A DNA stretch of 64,000 bases from Arachnopeziza araneosa (Eukaryota; Ascomycota; Leotiomycetes; Helotiales; Arachnopezizaceae), in NCBI GenBank assembly GCA_003988855.1, contig QYAI01000038.1, positions 123,847-187,846 of the forward strand, written 5' to 3'. The notes below the pieces were generated by a model. That model was given only the letters and a program-made list of their open reading frames with translations, was not told where the DNA came from and made no database searches. The translations under genes were made by a program, and so were the position numbers. Of the stretch, positions 32,778 through 44,877 are shown in pieces; position 1 is the first letter of the stretch; the number at the start of each line of letters is the position of its first letter.

Positions 32778-35700
32778 AGGGGGGTCGGTGCACTGAAGAA
32801 GCGGCGAGATGCCCCATGCCCATGCCCACACCCACGCCCATGGCCCATGGCCCATCCCCCCATCGATAGTAATACTGTAAAGAATAAATCATCAGTGCAG
32901 CGCCGTGCAGCCCGACGCAGCACCGCACAGCACCCGGCCCTCCCTAACCCGGCAGCCTACAGGGGGCGAGCCACTGACGCCCGTGCGCTGAACCAGCATC
33001 TTCCTCTCCCCCAGCTCGCCCTGCCCTTCCCCACTAACCTGAAAGAAGATTCTGGCCATTGATTGCGCACAGAACAACCACCACCTAGCTAGAAGGAGAG
33101 AAAGAGAGAAAGAAAGAACAGAGAAGGCCGGGTGGAGATCGAAATAATAATCATCATCTCCTCTAAGCTCAATCCCTTCCCAACCCAGTAAGCCACCGCC
33201 AGCTAGAACTCTGGGGAATCGCACCCACCGACCGCGCTCCATCCTCCGGAGGACAGCCCCGACTCGAGCAGTAAAGCTTTTGCCCCTCCATGCAGGCAAC
33301 CCGTTCAGGGGAATGCTGGAAGATATCATTCGAGTATGCAACGTCGTCTCTTTTCGGGGACAAATGGGAGTCGTTGGTCCCTGAGTCGTGACTTTCCTTC
33401 GATCCCCAAACTGCCTTCCGAATCCCTCCCCCCTCCCCGGCGAGCCTTTGATGCAAGAACAGATTATGAGCCAGGAATACTACGAGGCCGATACAAGTGA
33501 TGCCTATTCTTCTTGGCGCACCCCCGTCCATACATCTATCCGAAGATAGGCACTTGACGCTCGCGGCAGACATCTCGTCCCTCCGAGCCCAGCGTCGACA
33601 TGGTCTCCCTTTCGTCGAACAGTGGCGACTGTGATGGTGGGCGCTGGCTGAGTAGCTGGACGAGCATGATAGATATCGGAGCATCGGTGGACCCTAGAAG
33701 ACCATGACGAAGACGGTCATGGTGAAGGACGATCCATCCGGCTGGATCTGGTACTTTCGTCCTGCTGCAGATGTTTTGGCGGTTGGCATGCTGTGAACAG
33801 AAATGCTGCCCGGATTGCAATGCGCTCTCAGAACAAAGCATCGTTATGGCATGCTTCCACGCCTGAACCCATGCAGCCGTGCCTCAATGCCCAGCGCGAA
33901 TCAGTGCTGAAAAGGCTGAAAGATGGCGTTCGTTAACGATTCCATTTTAGGTCGCACATGCATTTACAGCTCCGAATTTCTCTTGTGCCACGGCGGACAC
34001 GACACCTCCATGATTTGTTGGCCTTCATGAAAGCGTCCGGCATATCTCGGAGAGTTTCGCGTCAATTCACGCTCCATGTTATTAGGGACCGGCATCGTGG
34101 CAATTGGGGGAGATTTGAGGCCGTCTCGTGAAGTAAGTGGATTCTCAACCAGGCTTGCGGGATATATCCTCACCCTCCAGCGGCACACCTTCTCGAGGAG
34201 GGTATGCAAGACGAGAAACGGCGGTGGTGATCACCCGAAGCATGGGATCGGAAGGACACTCGCAAAAAGCTGCGCGTCCGGAAATGTACCAGATACAAAG
34301 ATACGGTCCTCCCGTCAGAGGCGTGTACGTGGTAACGCGAGAATGCAATGGAACTCCGCTGGTGTGTGCTCGTTACCAGAAGCAACGACAACACCCGATA
34401 CTTGCAGAGAGGACAGACACGAGATGGCTCGACAGGACCAGCTATGGGATCGGATACTTCTTTCTGAGGATCACACCGTCGTGAGTTGACATCTCCCGTA
34501 ACCCCTCTTCTGCGCCTTTGGTCGCACGACGTCAAGATTCCTCTCTCTCTCCACCAACAGCCATTTCTGCCCCATATGCCTGTCTGCTGGGTCTGATGGC
34601 GTTCTTTTGGTGGAACGAAAGTTTGACAGCAAGATGTGGGGAAATTTCACCCGACCCCAGCATGGCAGGTCTGATGCGGCCCATGATAAGGAGGGTGGAC
34701 GAGTTGCGGTGCTCGATTTACGCCTCGATGCGTCAATGAGTAAGATGTTTCACCTGCCTCTGAGCGAATGTCGTGTCAGCGTAGGCTCTCATGTGCCGCA
34801 GCACTTCGGCTCGCCCTCGGGGAGAGTTTGTTCATCCCAAAGAGTCTCCGTGGGCTTGCCAGTGATCTGACTTTAGGCACGGGAGAGATCTCGCGCCTTG
34901 ACCATTCAGGATGGCCCAAACGGCTGTGGACCCTGACGGCCGGAAGAGCGTAGGGCAACTCGCCCAATAAACTCGAATCGATTGAGGGCTCTCGGAGCAA
35001 TCCTTCAGGCGGAAAAGCATCTCGCAAACCTTCCCAGATGGGGAACAAGTGATTCATTCGTCGGGTGAAGAGCAGGAGAGTATTCCACAGAGGCTCGGCG
35101 TCCTGGCCAAGCTGGCTGCACCGACACAGAGCGGCTGCACTCTCAACGGGGCCGATGTAGATTGACGTCGGGTTGGCATTTGAGCGGTTTTCCGTCTGAG
35201 CAAGACGCTGGTAAATGACCGCAGCATGTGCAGCCGGGGACATTCTGTGGCGTTCTTCGACCGGGCCTCTGGATCCAGCCATGGCTTCATAGAATGCAGT
35301 GCTGCTCAAGTCGTGTTCTGCAGATGTCTACCCTGGCCCATGCCGTTAACATATCCGTCGCCGTCAGTCACTCAGAGAGCGCAGGAGGTCGCTACCATTA
35401 TACAAGACTGGGGGAGGGGAGAGGGGGGAAGTTTACTGTTTATCCCAGGTTCCTTGTCAAGAGAGAGCCATGGAGTATGATGCTACTTGAATTGAGAGCG
35501 TCAAATCGTGCAGCAATCTATCTCACAGGGCGAGGAGAGCGTCAACTAGGGACGATGCCCGAGGTGAAGCACTTGGCCAGCCCGCGAGAAGTCCAAGTGG
35601 TGATCTGGCAGCGCGGATATCTGGTTCACATCAACCGGTCGTCACTCCATGGGCGGACCGAAGTAGCACGAAGACTCCAGGACCAGGTTTGCACGACGCC

Positions 35701-36429
35701 GTTATCTTCATCTTGGAAAGCTACGTACCCCTCCGATCTTCCCGCTGTAACCAGGAAGCACGTTCTTGCTCCATCCTCTGAACTGCTGGCCCGGTCGTTC
35801 AGAGGGAGCGTATGTGAGACAGCGGCAGCCGTGCGTCCTCTTCGAGGTCGACGGACTCGTCGAGGTCCTCCGCATCGGTTTGGATAGTTCGGCCAATAAT
35901 TCTTAGCAGGCCTCTGCTCTCTCCATGCGTCGGTTTAGACTCGACGACCTACTGCAGCCGGCATCCGACCACGGCACCGATGCGACTCTGCCCTTTTCAG
36001 GTATCCCGATCTTAATTGGAATGGGGGTCACGGCGTCCAGTCTGCCTGTTCGTGCTGCAGAGACTGCTCTAGGAATGCCGAACTGCTTCTCGTCGCCCAT
36101 TCAGGCTGGCCTCGGATGAATGTGAAATGGCATTTCAATGTTCCACGACCTGGAAAGACATGCGAATGCAAGACAGCTGTTTTGATGCACTTTGAAATTA
36201 TTTTTTTTATTTTTTCGCGATGGTGGTGATGGCGGACTCAGCGGTCATCTTGCGCTGGGTTGCGGCTTAAGACTCAGTAGGAACTGCCCTGGCAAGTCTG
36301 AGCGCGTGCGCTGCAAGTCACAGAGTTGGTGGCGTCGGCGGTGCCAAAAGGCAAGAGCAAGGTCAAGGTCCGTCAGTTCAGTCCCAGCCTCGCGGACTTT
36401 CCCATCACCAATTCCTGTTGCACGGGAAA

Positions 36430-36437
36430 TACACACA

Positions 36438-36486
<49 letters not shown>
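36430..36486 (+). repeat. (AC)n microsatellite
   Basis: About 28 AC units with one interrupting ACAT near the start. Likely polymorphic in length. Confidence 0.95.
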
Positions 36487-36487
<1 letters not shown>

Positions 36488-37981
36488 ACCCTCCTCTTCT
36501 CACGCTGCCTCCCATCCTGCTGCACCCTCAATTCCCGCAGAGTGCAAGTTCATGCACCAACGGATCATAGGAGGGAAGACCAACCTCTGCTGCGAAAAAG
36601 ACGCCTCGAGATGCTGCATCGGAGCCATCTGGTTTGAACTCGCCACTACTGCAGCGTCTCTGCGAGAATGTGATCGATAACAACCTGATAACATGCGGCC
36701 TCCAAGCCAATCTGCAGGGGCAGATCCATCTCCATCAGCACAAAACTTCGTCTCCAACTTCTCACCCAGATCTTCGGGTCGATCTTTGGTCTGCATATTT
36801 CCCTCGCGGCTATAATCTTCTTTTCCTTGGACATTCTTCTCATCCCCTTCGACATTCTGCACGTACTCTATTCTCGAAAACGCCGTCGTACCGTCGTCCC
36901 CCAAGCAGAATGAGAAAATCGAGGCGAGCCAAAGGATCCACTACCTCTGGCCTCCCTTCTCAGCTCCTCCCGTCCAGAGCAGCGGTAAACCGAATGGCGA
37001 CACCAGCTCCGGTCGGTGCTCTGCTGCACTCGTCGCCTCCGTCTCGGCCGAAGTCTGCTGGTCCTGTGGTCTTCTGGTCTTCTGCTGCAACGGCCAACCT
37101 CTTCGGCCGCGACTGCGACAGCACGACGTCGATTCAATAATGCCATCCATCTGCCGTCCGTTCGGCGAGGTTCTCAGCCAACCATCCGCGCGCGACTCGG
37201 ATGGAGCCCGAGATGCGAGGTGGTGGAGACGTCTAGCTTCGGATTTGGCTTCTGATGCGGTGAATGGTCTCTCTGCCACCCGCTTGTCTCAGACCTGAGC
37301 ATCGCAGATGCACGATTGTTCGATTCTGGTATAATGCACCGAGTCTGCGAACAGACGAGACATGGGAAGTGGGCGAACTTGCCAGATATGGCTGGCCTAG
37401 GCTAGGCTAGAGTCTGGGGGGAAACCATTCTGTTTCTCTCTGGTCTCATCGTGCAGATGAGGCCGTCGAGGCTGAAATACATGTTCAATGGTACTGCCGG
37501 GGACCGTTCCTGTAAAGTGCGACGGCGTGTGGTGGAGACAGGTTCACGGACATACAGGAGGGCTAGTCGGTGCTTTCAATCACTACTTGATCCAATTAGA
37601 CTATCCTCCTTCGGCGAGCAGGCCAATTTCTTTAGCCTAGGGGGGTGCTTTTGAATCCTCCTCTGCTGTTTAGTTTGCTCTCCCCGCTTCTCTAGTTTCA
37701 GATCTCTCTTTGCTCTGGAGCACTTCTTGGCCCCAACTTGGTCCTCTATGTCAGCTCCCTTTTCTCATGCTCCTTCCCTAGTATCAAGATGCTCCGCTAC
37801 CATCAGATCCTCCTTTGCTATCAACCTTCTCCCCTATCGTACCTCCATCCTCTACCTCCCATCAACCTTTCTCCACCACAAGCCTCTCCCATATCCAACC
37901 CCCAAAGTAAACCCAACAACTCTTCTCTCATCATCCCGAATCTCTGCGGAAATGCTTACTTTCTCTCCCTGATATCGCATC

Positions 37982-37989
37982 TATAAATA
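37982..37989 (+). promoter_or_regulatory. TATAAATA box, possible orphan promoter
   Basis: Consensus TATA element preceded by about 250 bp of pyrimidine-rich DNA (37680-37950), the usual make-up of a fungal promoter. No open frame of interest lies downstream, so if active it would make a non-coding or very short coding RNA. Confidence 0.25.
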
Positions 37990-38790
37990 TTTTCGTCTTC
38001 GGATCACATCGTCACCGCCCTTTGTTCATTCCAGATCCACGAGATCTGCATCGCCATTCGTGCATACTCCTCATAATGTCCTTGGACATTTTCACCATGT
38101 CGCTCTCCAAAACGGCGCTCTGCTGTCTATCGAGTGGTGCATATCCGCGTTCTGTCTGATCTCGATGTAATGGTCGTCGTAGAGGTAACGAGGGAGTGAT
38201 AGCTTCGCTTGTGAGGATGTGATTAATAGGTTGGTGGAGAGAATATTTGGGATGGCTCATGGTCGAAGTTGAATTTGATATGTGGAGATAGAAGGTGAGG
38301 AGGAGGATGTGCAGGAACTGATACTATCTCCTCCTTCCAAATCATCGATCTCATCCCATTCACTCCGCATATCTCACCCAGCACATGATTGAGATTTTTC
38401 AAATCGGGCCTGCTAGTGAAGAACTGTCTGCTTCCCAAACAGAACAGAGCTCCTCCTGCAACAGAGGCGTAGTCAAGCCTACTGCACATAGATCACGGAG
38501 GATCCATGTATCATGATAAGTCATCATCTGATTCATCTCCGAGCTATCCAATGCGTTAGATGGACGGCGGTGAGGTGTATCATCTCACTCACTGTGAGGT
38601 ACGCTGTCCGTCGGTATGGCATTTGGGTATCTCGTATTCCATGGTTTTATGAAATTTGGAGGGGAGAGGTGATGGTATCTAATCAGATCAGAAAAGTTGT
38701 CTTGCCTTGGTGTCGGTTTTGATCTACCTCATACGGCCTTGAAAAATAACTTTTCATGGTTATCTTCCCGTGATGGAATTGATGGGGAGG

Positions 38791-38821
<31 letters not shown>

Positions 38822-38824
38822 AAA
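38791..38824 (+). repeat. T24-A10 homopolymer junction
   Basis: A run of 24 T followed directly by 10 A. It may be a genuine hairpin-forming homopolymer or a length-uncertain assembly spot. Confidence 0.9.
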
Positions 38825-40742
38825 TTCCTCTTCTTCATTTGTGGGGATACTGGGTTTAGGGCAAGGGAAGTGTGGAGATGAGAGAGAATGGTCTAGGTTC
38901 GTGCTAGTCCGTTTTCAAAGCGTTAAGTTGTCTTTTTAAAATGGTCATCCTGTTGTTGTAAACGATGATGTGGAAGCTGAGGCCGTGGGAAATAGTGAGT
39001 CTTGTCGCACGGGGTGGTCGTGGATAGATTTCTAGCAAGGAAGTTCTCAAGAGCAACAGTGGAAGAGATTTAAAGTAGTAAGAGCGCACCGGGAAGTATG
39101 ATGGCGTTGATCATTCTTTCAGCTACGACAGTATTCAGATGCGACAATTTTTTGGATCTAGTCTTGACTTGAACCACCCCACGCCTCCTCCTAATCCAGT
39201 TTTGAATTTACAACATGATCTTGCTCTGGCTGTATCAAGCCCGCATAATGAGACCGCAAGAACACAGGGATACAAGCTTCCAACACGACGATTCGTCTCC
39301 GTCATACCGCGTTGGAATCCAAAGACACAGCCTACTTTATATGGCCTCGAATAGCTCATATTCAGGTCTAGTTTGCAGTCTTCGGTCTTCGGTCCATCAG
39401 TATCAGATCAAACTCTCGAGCATGACACTTGGGATGGAATGGATGTGTCATCGCTCAAATGACAAAGCTCAACTTATATTCCACATCCCAAATCATTAGG
39501 GACTCGCCATGAGCGAGAGCTATATTTGTTAGCTCTTCATCTGTCGGTTCTCGAGACCGATCGATCGATGCGCTGTGAGAGACGGAGTGCCATTCTCTGT
39601 TGTATCATTCGATTCGTGAACTGATTTGGGATCTTTATCCAAGAAGTCAAAATCAGATCAAGAGAACGAGAGAGACCCAATTTATCCTCAAGGTGAAAGA
39701 TATATTTCGAGGGCGGTGCCCGGTGGTTGTTGAAAGCCATCTATCCATCCCTATTAACACCCACCCTTTCCCTTTCCCTTGCATGAACTCGGACGAGTCG
39801 CGAGAAGGAAAGCATGCACGCGGAAAGACAACAGGAGACGGGATTCGTCTGTTGAATGGTGCGGTGCGATGCGATGCGATGCGGTGAGTATCAAATTGCA
39901 ACTCCCGCAGAAAACCCGAATCCAAGCTTCACTGCTGGATCGAGATGATCCCTCGCCAGACTCACTCTAGGAACCCAAGATGCCTCTGACAGGACGTCGG
40001 AGATCCCGTCTTGCTATTGGAGAGGAGGAGGCGCGAAAGTATGGCAGGTTCTCTGTGTATAACAGCACATCATATTAGCCACAGATCTTACTCTCACTTT
40101 GAAATCTCACGAGATGAAACCACGACACGATAAGCAGAGACCAGCTCCAGATCTCATCGACTAATATCTATGTATGCAAGATGCTATGTAACACACAATG
40201 TACTCCGTGAGCCCAGCCAATCCTCCTTATTCGATTTGCTCCCAAGCCATCCATATCTATACCCATGATCCCTTCTCAAACTCGATGTACAATATTGTTC
40301 TTAAGACAGCGATCCCTTCATCGCAATGAAAAGAATAACCTTCTCCTAGCAAAGCATTCCGAGTCGCGATTTTGATATAAGAAGCGATTTGACAAGGTTG
40401 GCTGCTTGTGTCTGTATGTAGGTCGTTGAGATGATCCCTGGAGCTACTGCTATGGTTTATATCTTACAGACAAGTCTATCTTCTCCTGAAGTACAATACC
40501 TGGACTGTTAAGCGAAGATGAGTGAAGCCCTGCCTTCATTCTGCCGCCGTAAATAACACTACATTACAACAAAGCAGCTTTGTAGTTAAGCACTGAGTTC
40601 TGATGGAGTTGAGCGTTGAGCGTTGAAATCTGCACGGTGTATATGTGGAGAGTATTGCCTTGCTGTCTCTTCCCGACCATAGTTACCAAAGTGTGTAAGA
40701 CTCCAAACCCGAGGATCATCTCTTTGCCATATATCCTCTCTA

Positions 40743-42356
40743 TCATGACACTCTCCTCTCTCCTTGTATCCTCAGCTCATCAATTTCCCTCTGCAGTTTA
40801 CTCAAATCTGCGAGGATATCGGGTCTATTCTCTTCTCCAATTTCACTCTCTTCCGCTTCAGGTATATTGATACTCTCTGGGCGAATACTCTCTAGACTTT
40901 TACGTGGATAATCTCCGCTGGGTTGTCGTGAGGTATTCGGCGGGGACTGTGTCTCATAGCTATTGTTCCTTCCATGACGGTGCGGGGGTGGAGGGGGTGG
41001 TGGCATTGACGATCTTTTCGCTGGAGTTGAAGAGAGATCCATGCTCCGTACGCTTGGCGGTCTACTACCTGATATTGAGCGAGAAGCAGTGCGTTGAGGT
41101 GGCGGAGGTGGGAGAGAAACAGAGGAAGCTGAATTGATACCCAAAGAAGAAGGGCTGGGCTGTGAGGTGAGTGTCTGTGATGCTGAGCCTGCTCGCGCTG
41201 TGCCTGGGCGTCGAGAAGGTGGAGGTGGAGGCACCTTCATGTTTTCTGAGCGTGATCTTCCACTGTTTGACCTTGGTCTTAAGCTTTCCGTCTCGCTAGT
41301 ATCCTCTTCTACTTTCGGGGAGAGTCGTCCGGAATCAATGCGAATAATCTTGGAATTCGATACCTTTTGACTGTGTCGCCGCGTGAGCGGTGGTGCTGGT
41401 GGCTGTTTTACACGGAGGGAAGAGGACGGCGAAGGTGGCTCAGGAGTTTTTCCAGCAGCTTCTTTGTCGAATATCGATTCGCGATCGGACTCGTAGCTAG
41501 CTCTTCCTGGAGCTGGAGGGAGAGGCTTGTTCAGATCCGTCAGGGATGGAGAGAATTGTAGCGACATGCCCGAGCCAGGAGGAGGTGTTTGTAGTGGTGG
41601 GTCATCTCGCAACTCAAGCTTGATAAGCTTCCCATGTCTTGAGCTTGGTGGAGGAGGCTTCTTCCTTCCAGCCGGTGCCAAGCCTCTCCGATATTCGTCC
41701 GGCTCTTCTATTTCGTGTGATGTCCGTGGTGATTCAGGATGCGGCTCTTGTACAGCCTCGAATATGGATTGCCTTGATAATGAAGATGTGTCTGTACTGC
41801 TGTCGCCGGATGTCAACGCATGATGTACCACTGGCGCGTGTACCGCTACCGGCGCTGCTGCTGGTTCTAATCCTGAATTCCCAGTCATCAGTAGCCTTTT
41901 GAAAGCCTCTACATCTAATGATGCTTTCCCAGGACCCGAGGTATTTGGTGTAGGTTCTGCTGACGTCTCAGCTCGTTCGGTACGCTCCATCGTCTCCAGC
42001 GTCTTTGCAAATGGATTTGCTGGCACCCCCTTAGGCTTGAAAGCCAGCTCATCCTCAGAAGTATCTGATACCGTCGCATCGAATGGGTCATTATCTCGCG
42101 GTATAGGTGAAGGCAGCCTTGTGGATAGAGGATATTTCTCCTCTCCAATCGTTGAGGCTGAATCTGCGTCTGGCGAGAGGGGAGGAGGGGACTGGACTCG
42201 AACTTTTTTCGTGATCTTCTTCGGGGGGTTGAGCGATTGCGTCTCAAGGTGGATAGGTGCTGGCTGTGGCTGGTAGGAGGGGTTCGAGGTGGGTTGAGCT
42301 TGATCTGCGGGCCCTTTCCTGCGGAAGGGGTTGGAGGAGGAGAAGTCGGCGGACAT
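40743..42356 (-). CDS. Proline-rich disordered protein with NPF motifs
   Basis: Predicted 537-residue protein, single exon. It is almost entirely low-complexity: Ser/Pro-rich with several polyproline runs (PPPPPSRR, SLPPPPPQR, MPPPPPPPHR) of the kind bound by profilin, SH3 or WW domains. Two NPF tripeptides near the N-terminus (SNPFRRK, ANPFAK) are potential EH-domain ligands. The only structured-looking part is a short C-terminal coiled coil (DILADLSKLQREIDELRIQG). This arrangement resembles endocytic/actin-patch adaptors, but I do not recognise a specific orthologue. The ATG at 42356 has a good context (CTCACCATGTCC). It lies head-to-tail downstream of ECO1 with a 408-bp gap. Confidence 0.75.
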   Translation of the reverse strand: MSADFSSSNPFRRKGPADQAQPTSNPSYQPQPAPIHLETQSLNPPKKITKKVRVQSPPPLSPDADSASTIGEEKYPLSTRLPSPIPRDNDPFDATVSDTSEDELAFKPKGVPANPFAKTLETMERTERAETSAEPTPNTSGPGKASLDVEAFKRLLMTGNSGLEPAAAPVAVHAPVVHHALTSGDSSTDTSSLSRQSIFEAVQEPHPESPRTSHEIEEPDEYRRGLAPAGRKKPPPPSSRHGKLIKLELRDDPPLQTPPPGSGMSLQFSPSLTDLNKPLPPAPGRASYESDRESIFDKEAAGKTPEPPSPSSSLRVKQPPAPPLTRRHSQKVSNSKIIRIDSGRLSPKVEEDTSETESLRPRSNSGRSRSENMKVPPPPPSRRPGTARAGSASQTLTSQPSPSSLGINSASSVSLPPPPPQRTASRSISGSRPPSVRSMDLSSTPAKRSSMPPPPPPPHRHGRNNSYETQSPPNTSRQPSGDYPRKSLESIRPESINIPEAEESEIGEENRPDILADLSKLQREIDELRIQGERRVS

Positions 42357-42764
42357 GGTGAGAAGAGTGAGACATGCAGTATCACGGGCAGGCGATTCCC
42401 GTCATATTAGACGTATTGAGGCTCTCATGGTCGTTGTGGCAAGCTTGGTTGGAACTCGGAATGTTCGGTGAGGTTGTCTTATCGCTGGTCTGTGCTTGAT
42501 TGAAGCTCTGAGCTCCGTGCCAGCGCCAGTGACATACGTACAGTATCTCGCCAACATCATTCTTCCCCTCGAGCAGCACATTTCATTTTGGAATATTTCG
42601 CTAGCTCTCTTATTTGATTTGAAAAACTATCTGGGGTATCAATCCTAAAATCATCGCTATCCTTGTGTATTGTCCCATACCATCTAGTGAACTGGTGCAG
42701 ATAATCCTAAACCTTCTTAGACGAAGCTTGCACGAGAAGCACCATCTGGGAAACTGAATCTCAC
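42357..42764. other. Intergenic spacer
   Basis: A 408-bp spacer between two minus-strand genes; no gene or repeat seen. Confidence 0.6.
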
Positions 42765-44258
42765 TCAATCCTCACCATCATTTCCTCCCTCAACTTTGTC
42801 CTTTCCTTTCTCTCCTTCGTCCTTCCCCTCAACCACGTCATCCTCATCCTCATCCTCATCCTCTTCGTAGTCCGGAATATGTGGTGTGAGCCTCTCAGCA
42901 AGACTGTCCTCGTAGTCTCCCTGCAAAAACCCATCTTTGACGATCGGGCCTGGCTCATCGAGGTTGACTCTAACGCATGTGTGTTGATGATCTAAATTTC
43001 CGAGGCTTCTCTTGCCATGACAGTATGCTCGGGCAAACTTCTCTCCCTCAACGGTGGGGATAGAGAAACAGATATCTTCATGAGTGAGCTTCCGTCCTGG
43101 GATAAAGTGCTCGCAGGCAAAATCAAGAAGTTGAGTAGCACATCCGGTGAGTCGATGAGACTCCGCAACCCAGATATGATCGATCGACATGTAGGCAGGA
43201 AATTTATTATCATGGCATATGAACTGCTGAACGTACTCCTCTTCTGGAATGACGAATGCCTTCCAAATCCAACCGTCGGGATGAGGGTAACAGGAAACCA
43301 TGTCATTGAAATACCAGCCAGATTCCTTAGCTTGTTTGGCCAAGATGAGTGCAACGAGTTTGTTGTCAACCATCTTCACATAGAACTTGTACTTGGGCAC
43401 AAGAACTGGGTTGGTAGGGTCATGGGGATCGGGGATTGCTGCCCAGAGATCTTCTGGCTTGATCGGGCAGGCAGGAAGGCCGCTGTTCCAGGTGTGTCGG
43501 AGGGCCTCCTCGAAGTGGGAGCGCCAAGCCGTGTTGCAATTTCTATCCATTGTGCGGACAGATGAATCGATTTTAAGTTCAGAAATATCATTCCAGATCT
43601 CGATTCCTTTATTTCGAGATTCCGATGAAAAGACTCCGTTCATCTTCTGATTGTGGAATTTTTCATGAGTGCGGACATCAGACGGTATTGCATTGTCGAA
43701 CATCATTTTACACATGCTGCAAACCGTTCTCGTCGGTGCGAGTTGAGTTTGGATCAAGGGTCCCGTAGAAGCCTTGCGCGTAACGACAGCCATCGGAGCG
43801 GGCGTCATCTGAGCGGCTGTCATAGTTCTGGTCGAGGTGTCGTCTATCTTCGTGATTGTCGGGAGGTTGGGTCTGGTAGTTAGCCTTCGTTTCGCACGTT
43901 GAATGTCGGAAAAATAATTGTCTGAGACTGGCAAAAAAGGCCGAGTTGAATGTCGATTAAGCAATTCTAATGAAGGTTGTACAGACTTGAGGTGGACAGT
44001 ACTTGAAGTGACTGTGGAAGGCTTAAAGTAATCCACAATGGAAAATCGTTTAGTTTTCTTGATTGGTGGTAGTTGAAGATCTGTAGAAGGAGTTTGATCA
44101 ATTCGCTTCCTTTTCGAAGAAGGCTCTTCTATCTTTTGAGAGCCTTTTCTAGAATAGGTTTTGATCTTTGAAGAGGATGCTCTGTAGGCCTGGGTTAATG
44201 AAGCACAGTGGAAGGTGACAGCGATCAGATACCTCAGGTTTCTAGAAACGTCTTCCAT
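42765..44258 (-). CDS. ECO1: Eco1/ESCO-type cohesin N-acetyltransferase
   Basis: Predicted 497-residue single-exon protein. Eco1 acetylates the Smc3 head during S phase to establish sister-chromatid cohesion. A basic N-terminus contains RFSIVDYFKP (71-80), a PIP-box-like element for PCNA, although the canonical Gln is absent. A C2H2-type zinc finger uses C180, C183, H198 and H202 (CSMCKMMF ... RTHEKFH). The C-terminal GNAT-related domain has IDHIWVAESHRLTGCATQLL for acetyl-CoA binding and ICFSIPTVEGEKFARAYCHG at its end. An acidic DE-repeat tail (about 460-480) is an extra. Residues 1-30 are hydrophobic and unlike the rest, so the true start may be nearer residue 30; no frame-keeping intron was found there. 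Confidence 0.85.
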   Translation of the reverse strand: MEDVSRNLRYLIAVTFHCASLTQAYRASSSKIKTYSRKGSQKIEEPSSKRKRIDQTPSTDLQLPPIKKTKRFSIVDYFKPSTVTSSTVHLKSVQPSLELLNRHSTRPFLPVSDNYFSDIQRAKRRLTTRPNLPTITKIDDTSTRTMTAAQMTPAPMAVVTRKASTGPLIQTQLAPTRTVCSMCKMMFDNAIPSDVRTHEKFHNQKMNGVFSSESRNKGIEIWNDISELKIDSSVRTMDRNCNTAWRSHFEEALRHTWNSGLPACPIKPEDLWAAIPDPHDPTNPVLVPKYKFYVKMVDNKLVALILAKQAKESGWYFNDMVSCYPHPDGWIWKAFVIPEEEYVQQFICHDNKFPAYMSIDHIWVAESHRLTGCATQLLDFACEHFIPGRKLTHEDICFSIPTVEGEKFARAYCHGKRSLGNLDHQHTCVRVNLDEPGPIVKDGFLQGDYEDSLAERLTPHIPDYEEDEDEDEDDVVEGKDEGEKGKDKVEGGNDGED

Positions 44259-44877
44259 TGCGAAATGTACTAGGGGAATGGCGCTGGTCGATTGTACCCG
44301 CGAGAGGATGAATGTGAAAAGTGCTATTATCGTTCGAAAGTCTCATTGCCAGCAAACGATTTAACTCGATTTCAGCCGCGTGTATTATCTATTTTTGTCC
44401 CATCTAAAGGACAAGTGACATGCCTCAATTTGGACAATAAAGTTACTACAATCCAAGTTGGATTAGACATATTCAAACATGAAGGAAGTTCAGAATGAAC
44501 AGCTTATCGTTAGCTGTTGTTTGGCGTGGAGACGCGTCGAGCGATTTTAGCGCGTCTCGCCTAGTCACATGACCCAATCCCAACCCTTCCTTTAAAGTAG
44601 GCGGGTTTCTCCTAACTGCCTTCCACTTTGTTACGACTCCAAAATACATCAACTGTGTTGTTACTAGGTGCTGCAAGTGTTGAAAAGCTGTAACCATATG
44701 TCATTGATCAAGAGTAGATTACTACAACAACTATCAAATATCTATTTTCGCCTTCTCTAACCCATTTGAAGATGTGTATCATACATTTATTTCTATGAGA
44801 GGTCCCAATGCATGCCGCTATGCAGACACCAACGTAATAAGAGGAGGTTGTACACACTTCTTTCCAAAGCCGAGATT
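44259..44877. other. Intergenic region upstream of ECO1
   Basis: A 619-bp AT-leaning gap between the ECO1 start and the COQ1 stop, both on minus. No gene seen. Confidence 0.6.

Larger units (their letters stand above)
32342..40742. other. 8.4-kb gene-poor upstream region of the AT-hook regulator
   Basis: No convincing gene found. Frames of 100-220 codons (for example 33169-33684 minus, 34776-35309 minus, 35228-35887 plus) have no recognisable motif, overlap on opposite strands and lack family-like composition. The proximal part (32400-32780) is purine-rich on plus, a pyrimidine-rich leader for the minus-strand gene. Simple repeats are listed separately. A TATAAATA at 37982-37989 is a possible core promoter of a plus-strand transcript. 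Confidence 0.5.

Noticed and set aside
34776..36121. Several 60-219 codon frames on both strands
   Set aside because: They overlap on opposite strands, show no motif and lack shared frame with plausible introns.
36430..36637. His/Thr-rich frames across the (AC)n repeat
   Set aside because: Open frames are created by the dinucleotide repeat itself.
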